The position numbers and the translations under genes were made by a program. From DATFVA01 sp963774455 (GTDB lineage Bacteria > Bacteroidota > Ignavibacteria > Ignavibacteriales > Ignavibacteriaceae), in the NCBI GenBank assembly GCA_963774455.1, contig CAVZFD010000003.1, positions 124,001 to 188,000 on the forward strand: a stretch of 64,000 nt of DNA, in the 5' to 3' direction. Under the pieces are notes generated by a model. It worked only from the letters and a program-made list of their open reading frames with translations, made no database searches and was not told the origin of the DNA. Shown here one piece after another: positions 41,920 through 50,793 of this stretch; the first letter of the stretch is position 1, and every line of letters starts with the position of its first letter.

Positions 41920-43065
41920 ATGAAAATAGAAAATTATAAATCCGGTACATACCATCAACAATACAAGTTTAAAAGCTTTTCTCCTGAAAAGATTAACCAT
42001 GACTGGATTTGGGAGGATCCAAAACTCAATACTCTACTCGCAGAAGCAAATGTCAGAATTGGTGAATTGAATGCCTTTTCTCTCTATGTTCCAAATATTG
42101 ATATTTTTATTAAAATGCACATAGTTAAAGAAGCTACTACTTCCAGTAAGATTGAAGGAACCCGAACAGAGGTTGAGGATGCGCTTCTTAAAGAAACAGA
42201 TATTGACCCTGAAAAACGAGACGACTGGCAAGAGGTGCAAAATTATATTAAAGCAATGAATCACTCGATTGAGAAGCTGGAGAGTATTCCATTATCAACC
42301 AGACTAATAAAGGAAGCTCACGCAATTTTAATGCAAGGTGTGAGAGAGGAGCACAAGACACCGGGCGAATTTAGACAAAGTCAAAATTGGATTGGAGGAG
42401 CTACAATCAAAGATGCTTCTTTTATACCGCCGCATCAAAACGAAGTCTCTGAATTAATGGGGGATTTAGAAAACTTTCTACATAATGAAAATATTGATGT
42501 TCCTAAACTAATAAGAATTGCAATAGCTCATTACCAGTTTGAAACGATACATCCTTTTTTGGATGGTAACGGAAGACTCGGAAGACTTCTCATTACTCTT
42601 TATCTTGTTAATAGCGGATTGCTTAAAAAACCTACGTTATATTTATCAGATTATTTTGAGAAGCATAGAACACTTTATTATGATAACCTAAATCAGGTTC
42701 GGATAACGAATAACCTGCTGCAATGGATAAAATTTTTTATCGTGGCAATATTAGAAACAAGTAAAAAGGGTGTTTCCACCTTTCGTTCAATAATAAAGTT
42801 GAGAGAAGAAATTGATGAGAAATTGATTAGAAATTTGGGCAAAAGATTACCGAAAGCAAGAGATTTAATGAATTATTTATACGGCAATCCGGTTGTAACT
42901 ATTTCAGATACTGCTGTATTATTAAAAGTACATTTAACTACTGCAACATCGGTGATTGAGGAATTAGTTAAGATTGGGATTTTGGTTGAAACAACCGGCG
43001 GTAAGAGAAATAGGATTTTTGAATTTAAGGAATATCTAAATTTATTTTCGGATAAAAGAAATTAA
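41920..43065 (+). CDS. Fic domain protein AMPylase with N-terminal inhibitory motif
   Basis: A 381-residue protein if started at ATG 41920; a TTG seven codons earlier lies inside the palindromes and is less likely. The catalytic Fic motif is intact as HPFLDGNGRLGR, about residues 211-222 of this start, with the catalytic His and the anion-binding GNGR. SSKIEG (about 75-80) matches the class II inhibitory helix motif (S/T)xxxE(G/N), whose Glu blocks ATP in the resting enzyme. A winged-helix-like C-terminus (about 310-375) contains DTAVLLKVHLTTATSVIEELVKIG. Fic enzymes transfer AMP to target proteins. It is the last gene before the right att copy. Confidence 0.92.
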   Translation: MKIENYKSGTYHQQYKFKSFSPEKINHDWIWEDPKLNTLLAEANVRIGELNAFSLYVPNIDIFIKMHIVKEATTSSKIEGTRTEVEDALLKETDIDPEKRDDWQEVQNYIKAMNHSIEKLESIPLSTRLIKEAHAILMQGVREEHKTPGEFRQSQNWIGGATIKDASFIPPHQNEVSELMGDLENFLHNENIDVPKLIRIAIAHYQFETIHPFLDGNGRLGRLLITLYLVNSGLLKKPTLYLSDYFEKHRTLYYDNLNQVRITNNLLQWIKFFIVAILETSKKGVSTFRSIIKLREEIDEKLIRNLGKRLPKARDLMNYLYGNPVVTISDTAVLLKVHLTTATSVIEELVKIGILVETTGGKRNRIFEFKEYLNLFSDKRN

Positions 43066-43072
43066 CTCTTTG

Positions 43073-43099
43073 GGGTTCGACTCCTGCCACCTCCACAAA
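43073..43099 (+). other. att site 2 (duplicate of the tmRNA 3' end)
   Basis: A copy of bases 29081-29107 with one change (C to T in the T-arm side). It begins 8 nt after the fic stop. It marks the right end of the island and the left end of the adjoining integrase-bearing segment. Confidence 0.85.
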
Positions 43100-43145
43100 A
43101 ATTACTTGAAATACTGCTGTAAGGGGACTTTTTGTAAGAGAAAGT

Positions 43146-43214
43146 AGGTCACCAGATCCACCCATTAAAAACTTCAGAAAGGTCACCACTTTAGTCCCCA
43201 CCGCTTGGTCACTT
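43146..43214 (+). repeat. Three GGTCAC iterons between att 2 and the integrase (possible arm sites)
   Basis: AGGTCACCA at 43146-43154, AGGTCACCA at 43180-43188 and TGGTCACTT at 43206-43214 lie in the 148-bp gap before the integrase start. Tyrosine integrases bind short direct repeats beside the core att site, so these may be arm-type binding sites. They are direct repeats with uneven spacing (34 and 26 bp). Confidence 0.45.
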
Positions 43215-43247
43215 CTGATTCAGTGAACTTAGGAAGGAGAAATCATA

Positions 43248-43761
43248 ATGTTTCTTTCTAAGCGGAATAATGGAATCTATTATATCTTTTATGATACTCC
43301 GGAGGGGAAAAGGGTTAAAGTTTCCACTAAAGCAAGAACGAAAAAGGAAACCTTAAAATTCCTTTCTAATTTCTCAAAACATTAGGCAGAAAAGGTTAAG
43401 CAGAAAATCACTGAAATCTCTCTTTCATCCTTTAAGAAAGAATTCCTGAAACATTCAGAAGCCGTACACACCCCTAAAACAACTAAAACTTTCGTCACGA
43501 CCTTTAAGTACCTGGAAGACTTCCTGGGCAATAAACTCATAAATGAAATCAGCAGCAGGGAAGTGATGGACTTTATTGAATACAGAATTAAGAATCCTTC
43601 CATTTACCAGGCGAGGAAAGATCTGATTAACCTTTCAAGTGCTTTTAATTGGGCGATTCAGAAAGAATTCTTAATCAGCAATCCCTGTAATTCAGTCAAA
43701 CGAATTAAACCACCTCAGAAACTTCCTGTATTTTTCTCTGAATCTGAATTTGAAAAGCTGA
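43248..43761 (+). pseudogene. Tyrosine recombinase (integrase), in-frame stop and missing 3' half
   Basis: A good start (AAGGAGA at 43234-43240, ATG 43248) opens an integrase N-terminus: the arm-binding-like FYDTPEGKRVKVSTKARTKK, an in-frame TAG at 43383-43385, then in the same frame the SAM-like core-binding domain (FKYLEDFLGNKLINEISSRE, AFNWAIQKEFLISNPCNSV) up to SESEFEKLI. At 43762 the coding sequence changes abruptly to the direct-repeat copy A, and the catalytic RHRY domain is absent. The protein cannot be active. It lies directly beside att 2, so it was the integrase of an element at that site. Confidence 0.85.
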
Positions 43762-43926
43762 TCTGCTTCGGGAGAGTAATCTGTGTGTTTCTTCGGTATG
43801 TAACTGTAACTAACTCTAAACTCTTGCCCTCACGGAGTAGAGAGAAATTACTTATTTGAATTTGCAATAAATATTTAATAGAAGCAACAAATAAAATAAA
43901 AACCCGATGACGTGATTGCCATCGGG
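43762..43926. repeat. 165-bp direct repeat, copy A
   Basis: Matches 46137-46302 with a single-base indel in an A run. The two copies bound the secreted YCF48-repeat gene. Copy A cuts the integrase at its left edge and at its right end contains the minus-strand terminator of the enclosed gene. Confidence 0.95.
43889..43926 (-). terminator. Minus-strand terminator within repeat copy A
   Basis: Arms CCCGATG (43903-43909) and CATCGGG (43920-43926). Read on the minus strand the hairpin is followed by TTTTTATTTTATTTG. It lies 18 nt after the end of the YCF48-repeat gene. Confidence 0.85.
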
Positions 43927-43944
43927 TCATTTTTGCTTTAAAAA

Positions 43945-46095
43945 TTATTTCAGCAAAATCATCTTCTTAGTTTGTACAAAACTACCTGATTGTATTCTGT
44001 AGAAATAGACTCCACTTGGCATTGCTTCTGCATTGAATTCTGTCTCATATTTGCCTGCCCGTCTGTAATCATTAATGAGGGTGGCAACTACTCTTCCAAG
44101 TATATTATAAATTTTTAATGTCACCTGGCTGCTGGCTGGCGACTGCCAACTAATTTTTGTGTAAGAGTTAAATGGGTTAGGATAGTTCTGGAATAATTCA
44201 AATTCTTCCGGTAAATCAACAGCATTAGATTCTTTAACATAAGTAGTGCCGCCGGTTATTGTTCTTAATATTGTTCCTGCTTCGCCTACCACATTCCCTG
44301 TAGAAGAATTGACGAATGATAACGAGTACAAAGTATTTATTGTGCTGCTATTCTGCTGCTGCCAGGTTACTCCCAAATCTGTTGTATAAATAATTGTTCC
44401 GTGTTCTCCCACAGCTATCCCGGTTGTTGAATTAACAAATATGAATTTATTGTAGTTGAAATTTACCGGGCTTGCTGAACTAGCCCAACTGTCACCGCCG
44501 TCAGAAGTACGATAAATGAATCCGTTCTCTCCAACGACCACTCCATTATTGTTATCGACAAAATCAAGAGAAAGATAATCATCGAAGCCGGTTATCCCAT
44601 TATTTTGGTTAAACCATGTTGATCCGCCGTCTGTCGTTTTTAATAGCTTTTGATAACTCCAGGTAGCTATATAACCTGTATTCATATCTGTAAAGCATAT
44701 ATCGTTTAACGGGGAGGAGGGAACACTTCCATACTGACTCCAGTTTACACCGCCATCCGTTGTTTTAAGCAATACTCCCACGCCGGAAATAAAACCGACA
44801 TTTTCGTTCAAAAAGAAAATGGTATATAAGGAACCGGATACTCCGCTTGTCTGGGAAGTCCAATTTACACCTCCATCCGTGGTTCGCAGTATAGTGCCTT
44901 CTTCTCCTACAGCAATACCAATATTTTCATCTTTAAAATAAACATCATTAAGATTGGTTGTAGTGCCGCTTAATTGTTCCTGCCAGTTAGTTCCGCCATT
45001 TGTTGTACGCCAGATAACACCTGAATAGCCGACAATAGAGCCAATATTTGAATCAACAAAATGAACGCCAACAAATTCGTTATATGATATACCGGATGTT
45101 GACATATTCATCCATTCAACGCCGCCATTTGTAGTTTTTAGTATCACTCCATAAATACCAACTGCAATTGCGTTGTTATTGTCAATTAAATCAACACACG
45201 AAAGCTGATTATAGATTGTTAACCCGCTGTTTTGTATTTCCCAGTTATTGCCAGCATCTGTTGTGTGAATAATCGTTCCATTATTCCCCGCCGCGATCCC
45301 GTTGTTAATATCAGAAAATGAAATACTATATAAATCTTCACTTACATTAGCTGATTGCCAGTTCCAGACATTTCCGCCATCCGTTGTATGAAGAACCATA
45401 CCATTCCATCCTACTGCAGTTCCATTATTCGCATCTGTAAAACAAATATCCATCAGATCATCAAGTGTGGAGACTGTTTGATCAATCCAGGTCGCGCCAG
45501 CATTAGTAGTCCGATAGATTTCTGCATTATTTCCCGTAATTACGGTAGCTGTGTTTGGATCTACTAATGCGATTCTTGCAAATGGGTGGGGAGTATTAAT
45601 AATTGTCCAATCCGATCCCCCATTGGTGGTGTGTAATAAATTAACAAAACCCGTTGCTATCATACCATTATTCTCGTCACAAAAAGAAATGTCAATGAGA
45701 TAGCCATTAAAACCGCTTACCTGATTAATCCAGGTTTCCCCGCCGTCTGTTGTTTTATAAATCTTTCCTACACCGCCGGTTACAATCGCATTAGTTGAAT
45801 TAAATGCGTGAACAGTTGCTAAGTCATCCTGTGTACCTATTGATTTTACAGACCAATTTATACCTCCGTCGGAGGTATATAGAACTGTACCTGCGGAACC
45901 CACTGCAAAACCATGATCAGAATCGGCAAAAGAAACTGTCTGCAGTGAATTACCTTGTGGAAGAGGATTTTGCCAGAACCACTGCCCCGGACATATTTGC
46001 GTTACCATTAAAAATAAAAAGCAGGTTTGTAAGAAAGTTTTTTCCCAAAAACCGGATTTTCCCGGATTAAAAGAGCTAGCCGTAGAGCTCAACAT
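43945..46095 (-). CDS. Secreted YCF48-like repeat protein with T9SS type A sorting domain
   Basis: A 716-residue protein. Start ATG 46095 is chosen because AAAAGGAGGT (46101-46110) precedes it; longer open frame upstream enters the direct repeat and is not coding. A signal-like hydrophobic stretch ends near QICPGQW. About thirteen repeats of roughly 45 residues follow the pattern GxxGxIxxTTDGGxxWxxQxSG, as in YCF48/BNR-like beta-propellers. The last 85 residues are a T9SS domain with LFQNYPNPFNSYTKISW and a KKMILLK end. It should be exported and attached to the cell surface or released. It is a paralogue of the protein at 55515-57914. Confidence 0.9.
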   Translation of the reverse strand: MLSSTASSFNPGKSGFWEKTFLQTCFLFLMVTQICPGQWFWQNPLPQGNSLQTVSFADSDHGFAVGSAGTVLYTSDGGINWSVKSIGTQDDLATVHAFNSTNAIVTGGVGKIYKTTDGGETWINQVSGFNGYLIDISFCDENNGMIATGFVNLLHTTNGGSDWTIINTPHPFARIALVDPNTATVITGNNAEIYRTTNAGATWIDQTVSTLDDLMDICFTDANNGTAVGWNGMVLHTTDGGNVWNWQSANVSEDLYSISFSDINNGIAAGNNGTIIHTTDAGNNWEIQNSGLTIYNQLSCVDLIDNNNAIAVGIYGVILKTTNGGVEWMNMSTSGISYNEFVGVHFVDSNIGSIVGYSGVIWRTTNGGTNWQEQLSGTTTNLNDVYFKDENIGIAVGEEGTILRTTDGGVNWTSQTSGVSGSLYTIFFLNENVGFISGVGVLLKTTDGGVNWSQYGSVPSSPLNDICFTDMNTGYIATWSYQKLLKTTDGGSTWFNQNNGITGFDDYLSLDFVDNNNGVVVGENGFIYRTSDGGDSWASSASPVNFNYNKFIFVNSTTGIAVGEHGTIIYTTDLGVTWQQQNSSTINTLYSLSFVNSSTGNVVGEAGTILRTITGGTTYVKESNAVDLPEEFELFQNYPNPFNSYTKISWQSPASSQVTLKIYNILGRVVATLINDYRRAGKYETEFNAEAMPSGVYFYRIQSGSFVQTKKMILLK

Positions 46096-46136
46096 AGACG
46101 ACCTCCTTTTGAAAATTAGAAATATTATCAAATATT

Positions 46137-46302
46137 TCTGCTTCGGGAGAGTAATCTGTGTGTTTCTTCGGTATGTAACTGTAACTAACTCTAAAACTCT
46201 TGCCCTCACGGAGTAGAGAGAAATTACTTATTTGAATTTGCAATAAATATTTAATAGAAGCAACAAATAAAATAAAAACCCGATGACGTGATTGCCATCG
46301 GG
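46137..46302. repeat. 166-bp direct repeat, copy B
   Basis: Nearly identical to 43762-43926 (one extra A). It lies upstream of the YCF48 gene and contains a second copy of the minus-strand terminator (arms 46279-46285 and 46296-46302). With no minus-strand gene ending there, this terminator copy is presumably left from an upstream neighbour in an earlier arrangement. Confidence 0.95.
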
Positions 46303-47046
46303 CTGAACTCTCTTTCAATAAGTCGGGGTAACTTCTGTGAACGGATTCTAAGATCTTAATAAATACCCCTGCATCCCTGCAGGGGTATGCGCAATTATCC
46401 CCCAGCTTTATTTTGCTAGAGAATTATTGTTTGTTAACACTGTGGATCATCTATCTTGCTGTGCCCTTAAAAACCTGTAAGTACTTGGGAACAATAAAAT
46501 TAGCTTTTTCACTTCTAACCCCATCCTTAATTAATGGAATACCTTTAAATTAACCCCTCTTATTGGAAATTAGAAAAATAAAATTCGACTTTTTAGGGGA
46601 TAGGATAGGTTTCCATACGGTTATTAAAAGAAAAGAGTACCAGTGCCCCTTTCCTGGTGATCTGTATAAAATTTGAGTGTTATTTTAACAGTAAAAAATA
46701 TCTCCAACCCAATATGTTTTATAGGAATATATAAGTAAAATTCAGACATTTCCTTCCTTGATTTCCTTGATTTTGAGTTTCGTTAAATTAGGTCCCATGG
46801 TGTGGAACTGTTCTATGAAAAAAGAATTACTTTTTGTAACGCTTCAGATGAAAATGGAATTTCCTAAATTTACGTAATGTAGAGATAGGAGGTTCTAGTT
46901 ATGGCAGAAGGAAAAAGAGAAAGAAAGATATACAGTCTGGAACAAAAGGTCATAATCTTGATAAGAGCAGCGTAACTGTTTGGCATGGCGCAGAATAACT
47001 TTTATTTTTTTAGATTATAATATATGATTTATTGTTCGGGGAGAAG
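46303..47046. other. Accessory intergenic region (about 740 bp)
   Basis: Apart from a possible transposase remnant at 46901-46975, no gene is visible. A perfect 10-bp hairpin, ATACCCCTGC (46363-46372) and GCAGGGGTAT (46379-46388), has no T tract, so it may be a repeat or protein site and not a terminator. The missing 3' half of the integrase was not found here. Confidence 0.6.
46901..46975 (+). pseudogene. Possible N-terminal remnant of a transposase
   Basis: ATAGGAGG ends 9 nt before ATG 46901, which opens only 24 codons: MAEGKRERKIYSLEQKVIIL, then IRAA and stop. The KRKIYSLEQKV-like start resembles helix-turn-helix openings of IS transposases. Nothing recognisable follows before the GH2 gene. 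Weakly supported. Confidence 0.3.
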
Positions 47047-49728
47047 ATGAAATATTTATTCTGTTTTTTTCTTATGATTTTAAACACCGGGGCTTTGAAG
47101 GCTCAAACCTTGTCCCTTAACGGGGAATGGATGTTCGCTGTGGATTCTTCCGGTACGGCAAAACCTGAGACTCTAACCAATTTATACTGGAGAAAAATAA
47201 ATACGCCTTCTTCCTGGCAGCAGTCTTTTGATGATTTGCGCGATTACCAGGGAATCGGATGGTATCGGAAATCTATCGATATTAATTTGTCTGATCCTCA
47301 AAAGATTTATCTATTACGCTTCGATGCAGTTGATTATCTGACTGGCGTGTATTTTAATGGCAAGCTGCTTGGCAGCCATGAGGGAGGCTATACTCCTTTT
47401 TCATTCGAAATAACTAATCTTATCAAAAAGGGAGATAATGAAATTCTCCTGAGGGTGCTCGATCCTCAGTATGATCCGCCCGGTACAGAAGGGATCCAGT
47501 TTCAAAATATTCCTCACGGTAAACAGGATTGGTATGTGCAGACCAGCGGAATATGGCAGGACGCCGCAATCGATATTAAACCTCAGTTATATTTTACGTC
47601 TGTCCATATTACTCCGGATAATTCCGGGAAGATTGAGGTAATGTTAAAACTGAATAAACAGGCTGAACCTGACAAAGTGATGATGGTTTCGGTTATTTCG
47701 CCTGATGGAAAAGAAATCCTTAATAAAAAAATTACCTTGCCTTCTTCCGGGTCATTCTCCTTTTCAGCCGATGTTCCCAATCCTCTGCTGTGGAGTTTTG
47801 ATCATCCGTACCTTTATAAGTTGAAATTAAGGCTTGATGAAGAGGAGTCACTTGAGTCATTCGGATTCAGAAACATCGAAACCCGGGATAAAAAACTGTA
47901 CTTGAACGGTGAACCTTTTTATTTAATGGCAGCACTTGACCAGGATTTTTATCCTTCAACAATCTATTCCACACCTTCTGAAGATTATGTGCGCGATGAA
48001 ATGATAAAGGCAAAACAGCTTGGACTGAACACTCTCCGATGTCATATTAAAGCACCTGATCCTGTATATCTTAAGGTTGCTGATGAGGTTGGACTATTGA
48101 TATGGTATGAAATCCCTAATTGGTCAATTTATACGGCAGAAGCTGCGCGGCGGGGCAGCGAAACGATTGACGCGATGGTTGAGCGCGACTGGAATCATCC
48201 GTCGCTTGTAATTATTAGTCTTATAAATGAAAGCTGGGGACTCGATCTCTCCCAAAAGGAACAGCGCAGGTGGCTGACTAATGAATACGACAGGGTGAAA
48301 CAGGTGGCGCGGGGACGGCTTGTCGTTGATAACAGCGCCTGCGAGGGAAATTTTCATATGAAGACGGATGTAAATGATTATCATACTTACTGGGCAATTC
48401 CGGAAAACAGGACAAATTTCGATAGGACAATTTCGGATGTGGCATCCAGACCGGCCTGGCTCTTCAGTAAATATGGGGATTCTTTCGAGACCGGGAATGA
48501 GCCTCTTATTATTTCAGAATTCGGCAACTGGGGCCTGCCGGAGTTATCAGGTGAAGATCCATGGTGGTTCTCAAGGAATTTCCTGGATAACCAGCTTGTA
48601 CTTCCGAAAGGATATAATGAGCGGTTTCTTAAATATAAGTATGATGAATTATTTTCTGATTATAATGAACTTGCCGTAAATAGTCAGCGCGCCCAGTTTC
48701 AGTCGCTTAAGTATGAGATTGAATCGATACGCCTTCGACCTGAAATACAGGGATATGTAATAACGGAGTTCACGGATATAAACTGGGAATGCAACGGATT
48801 GCTTGATATGTGGAGAAATTTCAAAGAGAACTCGAAGTATATTTCATTGATCCAGCAGCAGGATGTTATAATTCCCCGTCCCGTTAAATATAATTATCAA
48901 TATGGCGAGCATGCAGAAATTAAAATATTCATATCTCACTATGGCAGCAAATCATTGGAGGGTGCAGAACTCAGCTGGGAAACTGCAGCAGAAAAATCAG
49001 GCAAGGTTAAAATTAAGGATATCGGCAGAACAGACGTGCAGGAACTTGAAACAGTAAAATTCAAGATTGATAAGACTCCTGGAAGTATCAGGGTTATTTT
49101 CAGACTGCAGAAAGGAGAAGAAATTCTTGCTGAGAATTTTACAGAGATATATGTCTATCCCGCGACAAACAAAAGCGATATTCCGGTTGGGGTTGTGGAT
49201 AGTTTTAAAGATATGAAAGATTTCAGGAAGGTACTTTCGGAGAATTATCCTGTAAATGATAAAAGCAATATTATTATTACAAATATCCTGGATAAAAGTA
49301 TTCTTGATAAAGCAGAAAAAGGATTCAAAGTGATTTGCCTGACGGACACGAATACGGCTATTCCTGAGGATTTTCCCGTTAAACTGATAAGCAGGAACGA
49401 GGAGTGGTATGACGGCAACTGGGCATCCAATTTAAACTGGAAGAAGCCGCAGCATCCTTATTTCAGTAATATAAACCACGATAAATATTTCGGATTTGAG
49501 ATTGCGCAGTCTGTGCCCCGCCAGGTAATATCCAATATTAAGCCGGAGGATTTTGTGAATGCAGCCGCAGGAATGTATGCGGGATGGATCCAATTGAATT
49601 CAGCATATATATATGATATGAAATATGGAAAGGGGAAAATAATATTGTGCACATTCCCATTGGCGAAGAATTATGAGAGGGATCCTTTCGCCAGAACGCT
49701 GCTGGATAATATGATCAGAACTGAGTGA
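47047..49728 (+). CDS. Glycoside hydrolase family 2 protein (beta-galactosidase/glucuronidase-like), exported
   Basis: An 893-residue protein from ATG 47047 with a signal peptide (KYLFCFFLMILNTGALKAQ). The GH2 sugar-binding domain (NGEWMF..., WYRKSIDINL, GEHGGYTPFSFEI-like SHEGGYTPFSFEI) is followed by an immunoglobulin-like domain and a TIM barrel. INESWG supplies the acid/base Glu (about residue 396), and SEFGNW the nucleophile Glu (E491), 95 residues apart as in beta-glucuronidases. ITEFTDINWECNG follows at about 574. A C-terminal region of about 250 residues of unknown type ends without a T9SS tail. The substrate is a plant or algal glycan, unspecified. Confidence 0.88.
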   Translation: MKYLFCFFLMILNTGALKAQTLSLNGEWMFAVDSSGTAKPETLTNLYWRKINTPSSWQQSFDDLRDYQGIGWYRKSIDINLSDPQKIYLLRFDAVDYLTGVYFNGKLLGSHEGGYTPFSFEITNLIKKGDNEILLRVLDPQYDPPGTEGIQFQNIPHGKQDWYVQTSGIWQDAAIDIKPQLYFTSVHITPDNSGKIEVMLKLNKQAEPDKVMMVSVISPDGKEILNKKITLPSSGSFSFSADVPNPLLWSFDHPYLYKLKLRLDEEESLESFGFRNIETRDKKLYLNGEPFYLMAALDQDFYPSTIYSTPSEDYVRDEMIKAKQLGLNTLRCHIKAPDPVYLKVADEVGLLIWYEIPNWSIYTAEAARRGSETIDAMVERDWNHPSLVIISLINESWGLDLSQKEQRRWLTNEYDRVKQVARGRLVVDNSACEGNFHMKTDVNDYHTYWAIPENRTNFDRTISDVASRPAWLFSKYGDSFETGNEPLIISEFGNWGLPELSGEDPWWFSRNFLDNQLVLPKGYNERFLKYKYDELFSDYNELAVNSQRAQFQSLKYEIESIRLRPEIQGYVITEFTDINWECNGLLDMWRNFKENSKYISLIQQQDVIIPRPVKYNYQYGEHAEIKIFISHYGSKSLEGAELSWETAAEKSGKVKIKDIGRTDVQELETVKFKIDKTPGSIRVIFRLQKGEEILAENFTEIYVYPATNKSDIPVGVVDSFKDMKDFRKVLSENYPVNDKSNIIITNILDKSILDKAEKGFKVICLTDTNTAIPEDFPVKLISRNEEWYDGNWASNLNWKKPQHPYFSNINHDKYFGFEIAQSVPRQVISNIKPEDFVNAAAGMYAGWIQLNSAYIYDMKYGKGKIILCTFPLAKNYERDPFARTLLDNMIRTE

Positions 49729-50071
49729 TAATATATTAGTAATACATTCAACTGCTTTTATACTTTCACAAAGCGAGAAGGTTACATTACTTTTATTAAG
49801 GTGTGAAGAATCACGAAAGGTGAGTCAGGAGAGAAAACAAAAATCCGCTATAGAACGTTTATGATTGTTTACTCGAAAAGAAAATTGTCATAAAGTTGTA
49901 AAAATTCCTAAAAAAGTTAATCACGTGAAAAAGCGGGTCCAATGACGAGGGCGTGGGCGATTTAATTTCCTGTGTTTCTACTCTTAAAATTAACTATTAT
50001 TGTGAACCGAGCTAATTAATCAATTCTGCTGTTTTAATTAGAGATTAATCAATTAATAAATTCAAAATTAT
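49729..50071. other. Intergenic region upstream of the PaiB-like gene (343 bp)
   Basis: No gene is visible. ATTAATCAATT occurs twice (50015-50025 and 50044-50054), 29 bp between starts, close upstream of the PaiB-like start, and could be a regulator site. The rest is AT-rich without clear structure. Confidence 0.5.
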
Positions 50072-50716
50072 ATGTATAACCTGCCGTACTACAAAGAAAA
50101 AAATCCTGAAGTCATTAAGGAATTCATCGATCAGCACCCGTTTGCTTTTTTAAGCGGGTGCGATCATGAGAATAAACCTGTTGCTACCCAGGTCCCGGTT
50201 TTTATTGAAGAGCATAACGGCAGGAAGGTTCTAAGGGGTCATATAATGAAGAATACCGATCATCATAAAGCTTTTGTGCAAAATAATAATGTGCTGGTGG
50301 TGTTTACAGGCAACCATACTTATGTAAGCGGAACCTGGTACAGCAATCCTCATACACCTTCTACCTGGAATTATATGAGTGTGCATATTAAAGGGATTAT
50401 TCGTTTCCTTGATAATTCGGAATTGGAAAGTGTGCTAAAGAAGACTTCACTTCATTTCGAAAACTATAATCAGCGGTCTACAACAATTTTCGATAATCTT
50501 TCTTCAGAGTACAGACAAAAACTGATGAACGCAATAGTCGCTTTTGAGATTGAGATAATCGAAATGGATAATGTGTTCAAATTGAGTCAGGACAGAGATG
50601 CTGAAAGTTACCATAGTATAATTACTGAGCTTAAAGATCAGGGTGAAGATGGACAGGTGATCGCAGCTGAAATGGAAAAAAGAACCTCCGGGTTATTTCG
50701 GGAAGACAAGGAATGA
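50072..50716 (+). CDS. PaiB-like FMN-binding protein
   Basis: A 214-residue protein of the FMN_bind_2 (PaiB) family. The conserved course is HPFAFLSGCDHENKPVATQVP, LRGHIMKNTDHHKAF, VFTGNHTYVSGTWYSNP and PSTWNYMSVHIKG. In Bacillus PaiB is a negative regulator of sporulation and protease genes, but most members are uncharacterised flavin-binding split-barrel proteins. It stands alone here, between the GH2 gene and a convergent DUF3224 gene. Confidence 0.88.
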   Translation: MYNLPYYKEKNPEVIKEFIDQHPFAFLSGCDHENKPVATQVPVFIEEHNGRKVLRGHIMKNTDHHKAFVQNNNVLVVFTGNHTYVSGTWYSNPHTPSTWNYMSVHIKGIIRFLDNSELESVLKKTSLHFENYNQRSTTIFDNLSSEYRQKLMNAIVAFEIEIIEMDNVFKLSQDRDAESYHSIITELKDQGEDGQVIAAEMEKRTSGLFREDKE

Positions 50717-50793
50717 CCTGGATAACAAGTAAAATTTATCTTTAAACTTTAAACCAAAGAAAGATCAAAGATACAAGACTCACAGATATAATT

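Larger units (their letters stand above)
29108..43099. mobile_element. Genomic island integrated at tmRNA (defence cargo)
   Basis: About 14.0 kb between the two att copies. It carries a type I restriction-modification locus, a DUF262/HNH-AlbA_2 protein, a DUF4238 protein, a toxin-antitoxin-chaperone module and a Fic protein. By eye the base composition is AT-richer than the flanking core genes. No integrase gene lies inside the two att copies; a decayed one sits just outside the right copy, so the segment was probably mobilised in trans or has lost its own integrase. Confidence 0.8.

Noticed and set aside
43563..43859. Separate 98-residue gene inside the integrase
   Set aside because: It is the in-frame continuation of the integrase after TAG 43383-43385, and its last 32 codons are direct-repeat sequence.
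46096..46209. N-terminal extension of the YCF48 gene into the direct repeat
   Set aside because: The extra residues come from the repeat, and a strong Shine-Dalgarno (AAAAGGAGGT) directly before ATG 46095 marks the real start.
43762..46302. Integron gene cassette flanked by attC sites
   Set aside because: The repeats lack paired attC core sites (RYYYAAC and GTTRRRY), are exact long direct repeats, and no integron integrase is present.
46363..46388. Terminator downstream of repeat copy B
   Set aside because: The stem is strong but there is no T tract on either side.
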